Assembly: GCA_947179155.2 (NCBI GenBank)
Contig: OX359270.1
Location: 4,708,577 to 4,772,576 of the forward strand
DNA: 64,000 nucleotides
Reading direction: 5' to 3'
From: Hedera helix
Taxonomy: Eukaryota > Streptophyta > Magnoliopsida > Apiales > Araliaceae
Numbering within the stretch: position 1 is the first letter of the stretch; every line of letters starts with the position of its first letter. The notes below the pieces were generated by a model, which saw nothing but the letters and a program-made list of their open reading frames with translations, was not told where the DNA came from and made no database searches. Shown piece by piece: positions 49,067 to 60,042 of this stretch. The position numbers and the translations under genes are program-made.

Positions 49067-49350
49067 TGGATCAGTTGCAATCCAAACTCGGGCTTTTTTA
49101 AGTTGCCTGATCAGTATTTCTCTCCTATTCTAGGAGGAACCATTGGTGATCATAAATGAAAGAAAACTTGAATTCTACAAAACTGCTAATTAAAGAGACG
49201 AGTGGAAACAATAGGTGCCTTGGTTTATTTGGGTCGTCATTAAATATAGTGGCTAATATTTAGGTTAGTCTGCTTGTGGTTTTCTTCGTACAGGTAACCA
49301 TTATGATTGTTAGTTTGTATTATTGTATAAAGTATGTTTTGCTAGCAGTG
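49067..49350 (+). promoter_or_regulatory. MED14: MED14 3' UTR region
   Basis: Non-coding sequence after the stop. No canonical AATAAA; the AT-rich GTATTATTGTATAAAG stretch at about 49317-49332 is a plausible plant poly(A) region. End approximate. Confidence 0.4.
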
Positions 49351-49359
49351 TTATAACAA

Positions 49360-49396
49360 CCCCCTCCCCCTCCCCCTCCCCCTCCCCCTCCCCCCC
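49360..49396. repeat. CCCCCT microsatellite
   Basis: Six consecutive CCCCCT-type units just downstream of MED14. Confidence 0.85.
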
Positions 49397-49399
49397 AAA

Positions 49400-52020
49400 A
49401 AGAGAGAAAAAGGGGGGAGAATCCCAAAATAGCTTGCGTCCTGGACTGTCTATAAACATTTTTGGTTAAACTATGAAGTTTCTTAGTGAATTCATGTATA
49501 AATTTTGAGATTTTTTGGAGGAAAAGTGTACTAGGAACTCTATATTGTGGACTTGAGGAGCAGGTTTGGATGAAGTATTAGTTGTTTGGTAAAAAAAAAA
49601 TTTCTGCTTTGTTAGAGTTGGTAACATTGAAATTTGACCAAAAATGCCCTCTCTTTATTCATTGAATTTACTTTCTTTGCTCCCAGCCGTGGTGCTGATT
49701 TTTGTGTTCTGTCTTCATTATGACCGAGTTGAGTTGTGGTGTTATCGGCATTTTAGTTACTCCTGTAAATCAGTTTGAACACCTAAATGAAATAGAATGG
49801 GCCGGTTAACATTAGTTCATTTTTCCCCTTCAAATTCCAATACAATCAGTATATGATCATGTACATGTTAAAACTGCACGACTCCATTTATGGTGGTGGT
49901 TTCAATCCTGCTTTAATATGTGGATATGATAATCTTTAGTTATTAAAATTTACTGGATTTGATTCGTTAGTTATTTAATTGATCGGTCGGTTTAATTGTG
50001 TGTTATTTGTTGTAAAAGTTTGTTTCTTATATGTACATTTTGAAATTAGATACAATTTAATTTCATTTTGATTTGTATTTTCAATTTTTCATCCTGGGGG
50101 TGGACTTTGAAAGGTAAACATGTACTTCACAGAGTAAAGGACAATGCCTGTATCAATAAGTAAGGTCTGTATTTTTAATGTTTGTTGTTATATATAGATT
50201 TTGAAATTCCGAGCAATGTATTTTCTATATTTTGTTTAAAGTTCATAGGGAGAGTGTAAGCTGATACTCTCCCCATTTCTTGTTTAGTGTCATTCTAGGA
50301 GGAGAAATGTAAATTTTTTGAGTAGACATATAGGTTAAGCAATGTAATTAATGGTCTGACTAATTAATTAACAATATGTATAAAAATATTATTATTGGCC
50401 AACAAAATTAACATATTTTTCAAAAATGAAAATAAGAGTCAAATTAGGGAATTATAATGAGATGGCATGTGTATGTTTAGTAATTAATATAGAATAATGT
50501 TAAAGTCTCAAATTTAAAATTTTAAATATTATTTCAAGTAATATGTTATTATTAAACCAATAGTTAAACCCGGGAGAAAATTTATCTAAATATTATGATT
50601 GTAAATTTTAAAACATGTGTATATATTGTTTAATTAATCTATTCATGTACTGATCATTAATTTTTGAAGAATATAAAGGGTCTCAATATCAAGATATGGA
50701 ATATATATAGATTTTGTGGTGCTGAATATTTATAAAGTGTAGAGTTAAAGATTCAACTACAATGTGAATGGTTATATTTTTTTATTTAATGTATACTATT
50801 AAAGTTGTGAATGTTTGTGTTGATGAAGTCGAAAGGTCTTAAATTTTTTAATTTTCCTATTCAATAAGAAATGAAAAATGAAGAAATTTTTTTTGGTATT
50901 AAGAGAAGAAGTGAATGAAATAAAAAATAAAAAATCAACTCATATGAATCAAATCATTTGAGTTAACCGACCAAATTAACTCAGTCAATTGAATGTCATA
51001 CTTTTAAATATGAAAACTGATTAGTTACACACTAAGTGGTATTGTGATAGAATAATATTAAAATACTATCCCATTTTCGAAAAAAAGGGATTGATGCATC
51101 AAACAGCCGACTTCAAATTAGGATTTTGGCAAATTCACGAACTTTGACTCTGATCATATCACCTTGACTTCGCCAAAAAATTTGCAAAAAAAAGTCCACC
51201 AGAGTTAGGGAGCTACGGGAGACTTTCTTATACTTAAGTTAGAAGATTGATATGGATGGGAGAGAATTATTATTAGAGTAAATAGGGTACCTTGAATGTA
51301 CTAGAGTATTTCTCATTTATAGCATGAGAGTCCTCTCTTCCGGGAGTTCAGAATTAGAATCCTACATAATTTTAGAGACCTTTCAAGTTGTCAATCCTTG
51401 GTTAAATTTCTAGGGGATTCTATCATTTATTAAATTTAACATACTTCTAAAATACTCAATGAGCGAAAATTATTATATTACCCTTCACTAATAGGATTCT
51501 AAAAATAACGCGTGACAACTTGTCATTGGTGGGTTATTTTTAGTCACATAATTTGTCATCTACTCCTTTAAAATTTTATTTTTTTAAAAGAATAGCAACA
51601 ATAATTCTTTTTATACTTAACGCTCACGGCGTTTTTACCCATGGCGTTTTTACGCCTAACATCCATGGCGTTTTTCTTTGTACTATGGCATTTTTTGTGA
51701 TAATGCCCACGGGTTTTATTGATGGTGCTTTTAGCCATGATGCCCATGGCATTTTTAAGAGTGGGGTCACCCATTGTGTTAATTTGATTCGGGAAACCAA
51801 AAGGACACCCTGGCTTGAAATTTTCAAAATTTTAAACTTCTCTCTTCTAGAACTTTCCAAACTTTTATACTTTTGAAATTTTAGATTTCCCCTAAACTTT
51901 TTCTCCAAAATGGTTTTTACTCAACTATATAGGGGGTGAAGGTTAAGCTCATTTTCACTTTCATTTTTCACTAGAGCTTGAGAGAGTTTAAAGAGATCTG
52001 AGAAAGAGAATTCACAAAAG
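49400..52020. other. Intergenic region between MED14 and the Tat-type element
   Basis: AT-rich and without convincing coding sequence. The left end of the gypsy element probably lies here, but I could not locate its LTR. Confidence 0.5.
51615..51765. repeat. Degenerate repeats of CATGGCGTTTTT
   Basis: Six or so variants of (C/A)CCATGGCGTTTTTA in 150 bp. This periodicity keeps frames open on both strands (51553-51876 plus; 51568-51774 and 51624-51908 minus), which look artefactual. Confidence 0.55.
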
Positions 52021-52210
52021 AGTTTAGAAAATGTTTGAGAGTTTTTCTTACTTAATTATGCTATCTTTACCCACCCTAAGGAGATTTCTGGTTGCCTTCA
52101 TCCATTGTCTACATTCGAGGTGTTCTTAAAGTGTTCTTGAGGACCTTCATTGTGTTCTTCTTTTTTTCAAAACTTCAATCCATTTTTCTCATTTTGTCAA
52201 GTTGTTTGCC

Positions 52211-53013
52211 ATGGAACTCTAGCCAAGTAACTCTAATAAATCTATCTCCTCTCCTATTGCGTTTGTTGATAATGTTATGTAAGAAACTACTTTTGGGTTT
52301 GGTTCATTAAGGCCCAATCCTTATTATTATCATATCTACTGAATCTTTTAGTTTAAAAAATAAACCAATAATAATAGCTCAATCTTCAGATTCTATTAGG
52401 GATGTAATGAAAGAAATGTGTGATGAAGCTTTATCCCATTATAGCTACAAAACCTTTAATTCCACAATAAAATTTGACCTTCAAAGTGAAATTAATGAAA
52501 TAGCCAATAAATTTTACATTCTTAACCAGAAAATGGCTCAAGAGGCCCAATATGAATTTGCCTTACTATGGGCACAATTGTTGGAAGCTCAGAAGAAAGC
52601 CGATAATGCTGTGGATGATTATAAGAAGACTTCTGAGTGGACAAGGGCAGCCGTGGATTATATGGTTGATCATGGCGATGTTTTTTTCCTTGGAGGTTGG
52701 CACAAGTGTGTAGACCATGTTACCAACCTTTATCCTTACATTGATCTGGAGTCTATCATGGAACTCGAGGCTTACATTGATCTGGAGTCTATCATGGAAC
52801 CCGAGGAGAAGGCCAAGCTACTTCGCAAAAGAAGAAAGTCAATTCTCTAGGATCCAACTTAAAGATTTAGACAAGGATGACTTGGCTTCTGAGTTTGGAT
52901 TCGAGGAGGGAGAGGATGGTGATGATGAACCTGTCAGTGATAAAGCCTTTGTCCTTCATCTTAAAGTCAGTGAATCTTCTGCTTTTGACGATCTTTCAGC
53001 TCCTCCATCCTGA
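52211..53013 (+). pseudogene. Antisense ORF of a Tat-type gypsy element, two exons, broken
   Basis: Exon 1 is 52211-52278 (ATG, then TAG at codon 4, then PSNSNKSISSPIAFVDNV); exon 2 starts at 52352. The donor GTAAGA and the acceptor CTTTTAG join the frames in phase. The frame runs to TAG at 52850; similarity then continues one base shifted to TGA at 53013, ending in an acidic tail. The protein is alpha-helical and probably coiled-coil, with a C-terminal YPYIDLESIM motif, duplicated in tandem by a 36-39-bp repeat (52732-52806). Tat-lineage elements are known to carry extra ORFs, some antisense and downstream of integrase; the position here, convergent with the pol remnant, fits that. The role of such ORFs is unknown. 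Confidence 0.55.
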
Positions 53014-53204
53014 TTTCATGAGTTTCTTTTTCTTGTACTTAGTTTATGTTTCTGTTGTTTTGGTGAACTTTTTATATGTACCTATTATGAATGAATATCT
53101 TATTTTCTCCACATGAACTCTTTTTTTCACGAGAATCGTCTCTTATTTATTGGCTTTGTGAAATAGATAGGAGAAGCAATTTCTTAGTTAATGAACTTAA
53201 ATTG

Positions 53205-53227
53205 CCCCCCCCCCCCCCCCCCCCCCC
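53205..53227. repeat. Run of 23 C residues
   Basis: Uninterrupted homopolymer; its length in the assembly may be unreliable. Confidence 0.85.
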
Positions 53228-53404
53228 TTTATTGAATAAATAAAGGTCTAAAAGGCTTACATAACTAGAATTGATCCCAATTAGGCTTAACTTCCTAAGC
53301 TACTAAATGTGAAGTTATAATTTAAGTAAATACTAACTTTGTTGATAGTATGCTCTTAGATTAACCACATGCTAAGAGCGTGGGACTAGATTTCCAGCTA
53401 GAGT

Positions 53405-54386
53405 TAGGGGTGCACACAAAATCGAAAAATCGATCGGACCGAACCGAACCGTTACTCTTTCAAACCAAAAAACATAAAACCGAAAAAATCGAACACTATA
53501 AAACTGAAAAACTGAGACTAGTTCGGCTGGTTTGGTTTGGCTTGGCTTCTCAAAAAATCGAAACCGACCGAACCGACCGAACAATTTAAAATTATAATAT
53601 AATTTATATACTTTTCTAATAAAGATTTATTTTATATAATTATATATTTATTATATGCCTTTAACTGAAGGAATGACAATTAGACTTATATGGCATTAAG
53701 GATGTTGTTTGTTACTTGAGATCATTCTGTTTGTGAGGAACATAATAATTGGTTAGTATATAGGTTCTGGGCAAGGGTTGAGAACTTTTTTACTTGTAAT
53801 TGCAGATGCTAGAGTTTAGAGTGTTCAACATTCGTAACAGGACCCTGCCTATACGAGAAAAACTTCCATTAACTCCTGGTTCAAGTTTAACTTGGTTTGG
53901 TTTCAGTGAAGAAGGCCAACTAAGTTCTTTTGATTCGAAGGTTTGGTTTGCTCTGTTCTTAATTCATGCACTGAAAGTATTGCTTAGAATAATTTTTATA
54001 GAACTTATCCAATTTTTTGACTTATTTTGTAGGGTTTTTTGAGAGTGTTTACAAATCAGTATGGTGGCAGTTGGCTTCCACTCTTCAGGTACGCAATTCT
54101 TTGGTCTAAAAACAAGACTGCTTATTACAAGTTCTATATGTTATCAAAAGTTTGCCAACAAAATTTCATACTTGCAGTGCTAGTAAACTAAAGAAGCCAG
54201 AGGAGAACTATTGGGTTACAGAACCAAATAACCGAATAAATCGACCGATTTAACCGAAATCGAATAAACCGATAACCGATTACGATGTAAGGGCAATTTT
54301 GATTTTTAATTTTTTATAACCGACTTAAATGGTTTGGCTATTTTTTTTCTTCAAAAAATCGACCAAACCGACCGTGTGCACTCCTA
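53405..54386. mobile_element. Pack-type hAT element carrying a captured gene fragment (982 bp)
   Basis: Terminal repeats TAGGGGTGCACAC and GTGTGCACTCCTA (one mismatch) are flanked by the 8-bp direct repeat GCTAGAGT (53397-53404 and 54387-54394). Subterminal regions at both ends are rich in CCGAACCG/CGGTTTGG words, as in hAT elements. The middle, from about 53780 to 54222, is not transposon sequence but part of a CTF4/WDHD1-like gene with introns. No transposase is present. Confidence 0.85.
53806..54222 (+). pseudogene. CTF4: Captured CTF4/WDHD1-like gene fragment (three exons, two introns)
   Basis: Exons 53806-53940, 54033-54088 and 54178-54222 have GT-AG introns and consistent phases. The pieces read PLTPGSSLTWFGFSEEGQLS, then LRVFTNQYGGSWLPLF, then SASKLKKPEENYWV, matching the WD-repeat/SepB-domain region of plant CTF4 (WDHD1, EOL1), a replisome adaptor linking the CMG helicase and DNA polymerase alpha. 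The frame is intact through the exons and ends in the transposon sequence at a TAA (54251-54253). Only about 80 residues of a protein of roughly 900 are present, so it is not a functional copy. Retained introns show capture from DNA, not from mRNA. Confidence 0.8.
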
Positions 54387-54399
54387 GCTAGAGTCTCTA

Positions 54400-56152
54400 G
54401 TTGATAGGACCTGGGTCTTAACACCTTATTGACTTTGTAAGTTCCTTCCCGATTTGCGGCTAATTTTCCCATGCTTAACTTTGGATCAAAAGTTTCAGTC
54501 TTCCTAAACACTAAGTCTCCTCACTTGAACGATCTTCCTTTTACTCTTAAGTTGTAGAGCTTGGTTGTTTTCCTCCGGTATTCAACTATCCTTAGTTAGG
54601 TTTCATCTTTAACTTCATCTAGTAGGTCAAGCCTAGCTCTAAGCCCTTGTTCATTGAACCCTTGGACAATAAGATGACATACCAATTTTCACTGGAATCA
54701 CAACCTCTGTTCTATAAGCCAAGTTAAAAGGAGTTTCTCCAATAGCTTCTATAAGCCCACAAAATATTATGAAGCTCATTAGCCCATGCTCCTTTGGCTT
54801 GATCCAACCTCTTCTTCAATCCATCCAGGATCGTTCACCCCGTTTGCTTGAGGGTGCTTCACGGAAGTAAATCTTTGCTTAATTTCCAATTCCTTACAGA
54901 AATTCTTAAACTTGGGATTTATCAAATTGTCTTCCATTGTCAGTGACCAGCACTCGTGGTATCCCATATCTACAAATAATGGCTTCGTAAAAAAACTTTA
55001 TGAGTTTTTTGCTCAGTTATAATGGTTAAGGCTTCTACTTTCACCCACTTTGTAAAATTGTCAATGGTCACCACAACAAACTTCCTTTATCCAATGTTTA
55101 CTAGAAAGGGACTTAATATATCTATTCCCCATATAGCAAAAGGCAGAGGCAGTTAATTGCTATATAATAGGTACATACTTTTGGCACTTCTCATACTGTT
55201 TGGCAAAATCTATAGCTTCCTTCTGCATGTTAGGCCAATAATATCCTTCCCTCATGACCTTATGAGCTAAATCTCTGCCCCCAAGTGTTGACCATAAATT
55301 CCTTCATGAACCTCCTTGAGGGCATAATTAGCTTCTGGGTGTGAGGAATCTCAAGTATAGAAGTGTAAAAGACCTTTTATCTAATGCCCCATCAATGAGT
55401 GTATATCTTGCAGCCATCACCCTCAACTTTCTTACTTTATTTGAGTCCTGGGGCAACCGCCCTTGCTATAAGTAGGCTTTTATGGGATCCATCCATATTG
55501 GTTCTACTTTAATTAGAGTGACCAGAACCACATCTATGCTAGTTTTTTTCAAAGTCTCTAATTATATAGTTTCATTATAACCTTCAAATTCGGCTGAAGC
55601 TAGTTTAGATAAGGCATTGACCTTTGTGTTCTGATATCTTTGAATATGTAGAACTTGACATTCCCCAAATGTTGTCATCATCGCCTTCACCATTTGCAAA
55701 TACTTGGCCATCTTCTCCTCTTTGACTTCATACTTTCTATTTGTTTTCATGATCGACCACCAGTTAAGAATCGTTAAAAATCTTTAAATTTTTTGCTCTC
55801 ATAGCTTTGCCAAACTCAAACTAGCTAGAATGTCTTCATATTCTACTTCGTTATTGGTGGATAAGAAACCAAGTCTTAATGCATACTCGATTGAGAACCC
55901 TTCATGGCTTAAGATGATGAGTCATGCTCCACCCCCTTTTGCATTTGAAGTTCCATCTATGTGCAAAGTCCAAAATTCTTCTTTCTCCTTATTTTCCTCA
56001 ACTTCTATTATATTAGATTCTACCAACTCTATAGACCAATTAACCATTCTTCCACTTGACTCAGGACTGTACATTGTTTTTCTAAGTGGTTGGTCTATCA
56101 AGAGTTCTATAGCACGCTACTGAAAATATGGTTTTAACCTCCTCGCAGTAAT
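54400..56152 (-). pseudogene. Tat-type gypsy pol remnant: RNase H and integrase
   Basis: Read on the minus strand, fragments appear in pol order. First is the RNase H region (RRLKPYFQ, then IDQPLRKTM, SSGRMVNWSIEL and LHIDGTSNAKGGGA), then KVNALSKLASA, then integrase (FKNFCKELEIKQRFTSVKHP, QANGV), ending in the GETPFNLAYRTE and NREGTYKV segments of the integrase C-terminus. Frameshifts and stops are frequent; the longest clean frames are 55562-55750 and 54779-54967. The second copy of an RNase H-like domain and this motif style point to the Tat lineage. The 5' part is displaced to 60043-60115 by the hAT insertion, and the reverse transcriptase core is not present in the window. Confidence 0.8.
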
Positions 56153-57395
56153 TAGACCTGGCAAAAAGGCCCGGGGCCTGCGGGCCGGGCTGACCCAAAA
56201 AAATCGGGCTGTGAGCTTAAAAAATGCAGCCCAAAAAAATCTGGGCCATTTCTGGCCCTGCCCGGCCTGCGGGCTATTTTTTTTTTTAATTGCTTGACAT
56301 TGTTGACAAAAAAAAAATTATTGATTATATATGTATATATATTGTTCACATCTAGAATTATTTCCCCATTGTTAGTGGATTTCCTTCTCCTAGTTGATTG
56401 GTTTGTAAGTTTTTACCTGAAGAGGAAATGTAGTGGTGACACAAGAAAAATAATTTTTTAATATATTTTTCCCAATTGCTCATCTCCTATCAAGTTAGTG
56501 GTCAACTTAATTCTTCAAGCTGACACCGGTTGCATAATTTTTATGTGTCCCATGCATAAATATATTTTTCTATGAAGGACAATGGAATCGAGACATGAAT
56601 TAAGTGGAATATTTCTTTTTGTTCTTGGGTTATGTATAAAAGGTAACTAGTGTAACAAGAGTTTTGGTAGCATCAGACCATCAATATTGAATATCATGGT
56701 ATCTGGGTCCGAACTGTGTTTTAAATTGACCAACTTTAAGTATGCTATATGAATAATCTTTTAATTTTTGTTTTCAAATTTAGCGCACTCTACCACTCTT
56801 ATAAATGCTGATTACTTGTGTGACACCCCCAAATCTGGGCCCACACAGCCCAAACTTGAGTTGTCAAAAGACTACAACAAAATTATTACAACAAAGCACA
56901 ACGTACAACAATACAGTGTATAATAATACACAACTAAGTCTTCACTATTATTGCCACACTATTTTACAAAACGTGAAGACTATGATAACTATTCCTCGGA
57001 CCCTCACTCTATTCCCCGGCTAGACCCTGTTATGTTTTCATCTCCTGTTGAAAAATAATGGAACAAAAGAAAGGGTGAGCTCAAATAGCCCAGTAAGAAA
57101 TATCATGACTAAGATAATGACGAATAAATTATCATTAGCCTTCAACAGTTGAGTTCTTGATAGAATACAATAGACTACAAGGTTTATATCAAAAACTGTA
57201 GTTAAATTCTTAAACAATGTTCAGATCAATAATAGCAGCGGAATGAGCAATCTATTAGAAGAATAATGCAAACTATAATGTCCACTCGCTTCTCTTTTTC
57301 GTAAAAACATCATCAACTTTTATCATCTGAAATACCATTAGTCATGATAATATAAATTCACAGTTCCTGATCATAATCATGCACATCAACAGTTC

Positions 57396-57635
57396 ATCTT
57401 TGCACTACGGGCCAAAGATATTCAATATAGCACCAACGATCATGATTATACCAGATTCAGCCTTTGGTCATAATCATACCAAACAACAGTTCATCTTTGC
57501 ACTACGGGCCAAAGAGAACATTCACCACGTGCCATAAAAGACACCGAACAGATGTATCGCCTTTAACCTATTATATCGCCTTTAACCTATCATATGTTCA
57601 ACAAATATATCACATCTGTGCCCCCGGCCACAGAT
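57396..57635. repeat. Small stem-loops with co-varying stems
   Basis: ATCTTTG/CAAAGAT around CACTACGGGC (57396-57419), a second copy near 57493-57515, and ATCTGTG/CACAGAT around CCCCCGGC (57614-57635). The change T to G in the left arm is matched by A to C in the right arm. Confidence 0.6.
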
Positions 57636-58014
57636 ATTCACAACAGCTTGATTTTTGGATGATTAGAATGATATAAATGATGAACAGAAGAAATAGGATA
57701 ACAATAAGTATCGGAAGTTTACTTTGTACAGATTCAAATAATGTCCAAATTGTCAACATGATGTGGAGTGAAATTTAAAAATGATATTCAAGATCCACAG
57801 TTCAGAATAACGGTTACAATTTAATAGAAAGGTTCACGTAAATAGGAAGGTTCAGTTGAAATAATGAAGTTCAACTATTATGGAACATATAATATTTTCA
57901 GGAATTATAGAAGCAATAGTTCCATAATAAATTTCGATTTAGGAGTATGAAAGAAAATAATATCCCTTACCGTAGCAGGTTTGATTAACAAAAGGTGAAG
58001 GAAATTAATACAAA

Positions 58015-58216
58015 GGGTTATTCACCAACAGGCGGCAATCCGCTCCGTAAGGTTATTCCCACAATTTAATAGAATTTGAGTACAAAGAGTTATTCACCAA
58101 ACAGGCGGCAATCCGCTCCGTAAGGTTATTCTCAGAGATTAATAATGAATGAATACGAAAGGTTATTCACCAACAGGCGGCAATCCGCTCCGTAAGGTTA
58201 TTCCCACAATTTAATA
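58015..58216. repeat. Three tandem copies of a 72-bp unit
   Basis: Each holds GGTTATTCACC, CAGGCGGCAATCCGCTCCGT and AAGGTTATTC, with GCGG/CCGC able to pair. Copies begin near 58015, 58087 and 58160. Confidence 0.75.
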
Positions 58217-58531
58217 CATGGAAATAAAAGGCATGTCTTATGAGTAAGGAAGAAACAATATTATTATCGAGAATCAAATAATGATAATCCCTTACCATAG
58301 TATGTTTGAATAATGGAAGATGAAAAAGATGGTATCCCTTACCTCAACACGTGACTGGATATTGATTTAAATGAGGTTGATTAACTTGAACAATACACGT
58401 ATACTTATAGATCTTCACAAATACTCAAGATGACTTAAGCACAATTAGAGAGAACTTTCACAAGAAGTATTTAGAGAGAGAAAGAAAGAACAAGTAAGGA
58501 AGTTTATGAAAAATCCTTAAGTTAAGGCTTC

Positions 58532-58539
58532 TATTTATA
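58532..58539 (-). promoter_or_regulatory. TATA box of the nested solo LTR
   Basis: TATAAATA on the minus strand in the shared 10-mer CTATTTATAG. Confidence 0.6.
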
Positions 58540-58624
58540 GCCAAAAATCTTATCATTCATTTAATCTAAACCATTCATTTAAAGATCATCTTTTAATCTA
58601 CACCATCCATTTCAAATATTATAT

Positions 58625-58880
58625 TATCTTTAATCTACACCATTCATTTCATATCACCTAATAATCACCTAACTTTATATTATAAACAAATCAATTTAAT
58701 TATTCAACAATAATTCACACTTTAATCTACACCATTCATTTCATATCACCTAATAATCACCTAACTTTATATTATAAACAAATCAATTCAATTATTCAAC
58801 AATAATTCACACTTTAATCTACACCATTCATTTCATATCACCTAATAATCACTTAACTTTATATTATAAACAAATAACTT
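58625..58880. repeat. Tandem repeats of about 90 bp
   Basis: Three near-identical units with CTTTAATCTACACCATTCAT, ATATCACCTAATAATCAC and ATTATAAACAAAT blocks. Confidence 0.75.
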
Positions 58881-58999
58881 TATCAATTCAATTATTATGA
58901 CTAATTGTTATAAATACAGTATAGTTAGCTCTTAGATATCAAGTCAATAAATTAATGAAATACAACTGTTTAAATAACATCATAATAGAGATAACAATA

Positions 59000-59300
59000 A
59001 TGTAAAATAAAGCATACGTTACTGTGTAATGACAATTATTGATTCAATAATGTGAATTACTGTGCATATTTTACTGTGACAATTATTAGGTTCAATAATT
59101 TTAAAAACAGTGCAACAACAATTATTGACTCAATGATATAAAATACAGTGTAATGACAATTATTAAATCAATAATGCAAAATACTGTGTAACAACAATTA
59201 TTGAATTGATAATATAAAATATTATGCAGTGACAATTATCGATGAAATGATGCGTAACAGTTACGGTGTCAATTATCAGACCAATAATATGAGACACTAT
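59000..59300. repeat. Degenerate repeats of a TTACTGTG/ACAATTATT unit
   Basis: About seven diverged units of 40 bp or so (AATACTGTGTAACGACAATTATTGA type). Confidence 0.5.
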
Positions 59301-60042
59301 GCAATACCGTGTGTTACTGTAGAGTACCGAGTGCTACAGAAAATACTAATAACTACCGTATGCTACTATTCTTTTATCATCGGTATTTTAACAGTTCCGT
59401 TGACTATTTTTATTTAAAAAGGTTATTTCTGTCGTTTTCTATATCCGACAAATATTCCGTTGTGGGGTCCACCAATAATTTGTTATTTCGGCGCCGTCGG
59501 ACCAAACGAATATTCCCCGACAAAGCGAATATTGTCCGACAAAATAAAATTTGCACATAACATCCTTAACTTTTAACTTTATCGATTTAACCACTTACTG
59601 TTTCAAAAAATATATATATGAAGAAAAATTAAATTTTGTATTTCATAAAATTCGGGGTCTTACAACTTGTTCCTGAAACAGCATTCTTCGTCTGCTTATG
59701 AGGGTATTATGTATGATTGTCTATGTAGATGATATAGAGAGGTGGGAGGTTTTGATTTTTGAAGCAAGTTTGGTTTTAATATAAAATTATTGATTGTTTT
59801 ATTTTATTTATTAATAATATTATATGATTATATAGAAATTATGTCTCATAATTATAAATAATTAGTGTTAGTATTTATTTTAAATTATAAGTCATAATAA
59901 ATATTTTTTTATAAATAAATAAAAAATATTCAAATGGCCCGCGGGCCGGGCCGACCCGTACGGGCCGCGAGCCTAACATTTCTCAGCCAGCAAAAAATAG
60001 GACCATTTTTGGCCCGACTCGTTTGCCAGGTCTAGCAGTAAT

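Larger units (their letters stand above)
56819..59664 (-). mobile_element. Solo long LTR nested in the hAT element (2846 bp)
   Basis: Starts TGTGACACCCCCAAATCTGG and ends TTCGGGGTCTTACA, flanked by the 5-bp direct repeat ACTTG (56814-56818 and 59665-59669). The minus-strand TATA box (58532-58539) and the GCTCACCCTTT block near 57070 match the LTR copies at 4055 and 27887. It carries three sets of internal repeats and no coding sequence. Confidence 0.85.
56153..60034. mobile_element. Non-autonomous hAT element with a nested solo LTR (3882 bp)
   Basis: Perfect 13-bp terminal inverted repeats, TAGACCTGGCAAA and TTTGCCAGGTCTA, are flanked by the 8-bp direct repeat GCAGTAAT (56145-56152 and 60035-60042). 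Subterminal sequence at both ends is rich in GGGCCGGGC words. Without the nested LTR (56819-59664) and one ACTTG, the element is about 1.03 kb with no transposase. It sits inside the RNase H region of the Tat remnant, and the flanking codons join in frame across one copy of the duplication. Confidence 0.9.

Noticed and set aside
55830..56123. 97-codon plus-strand frame
   Set aside because: It is the complement of the RNase H remnant, whose motifs read on the minus strand.
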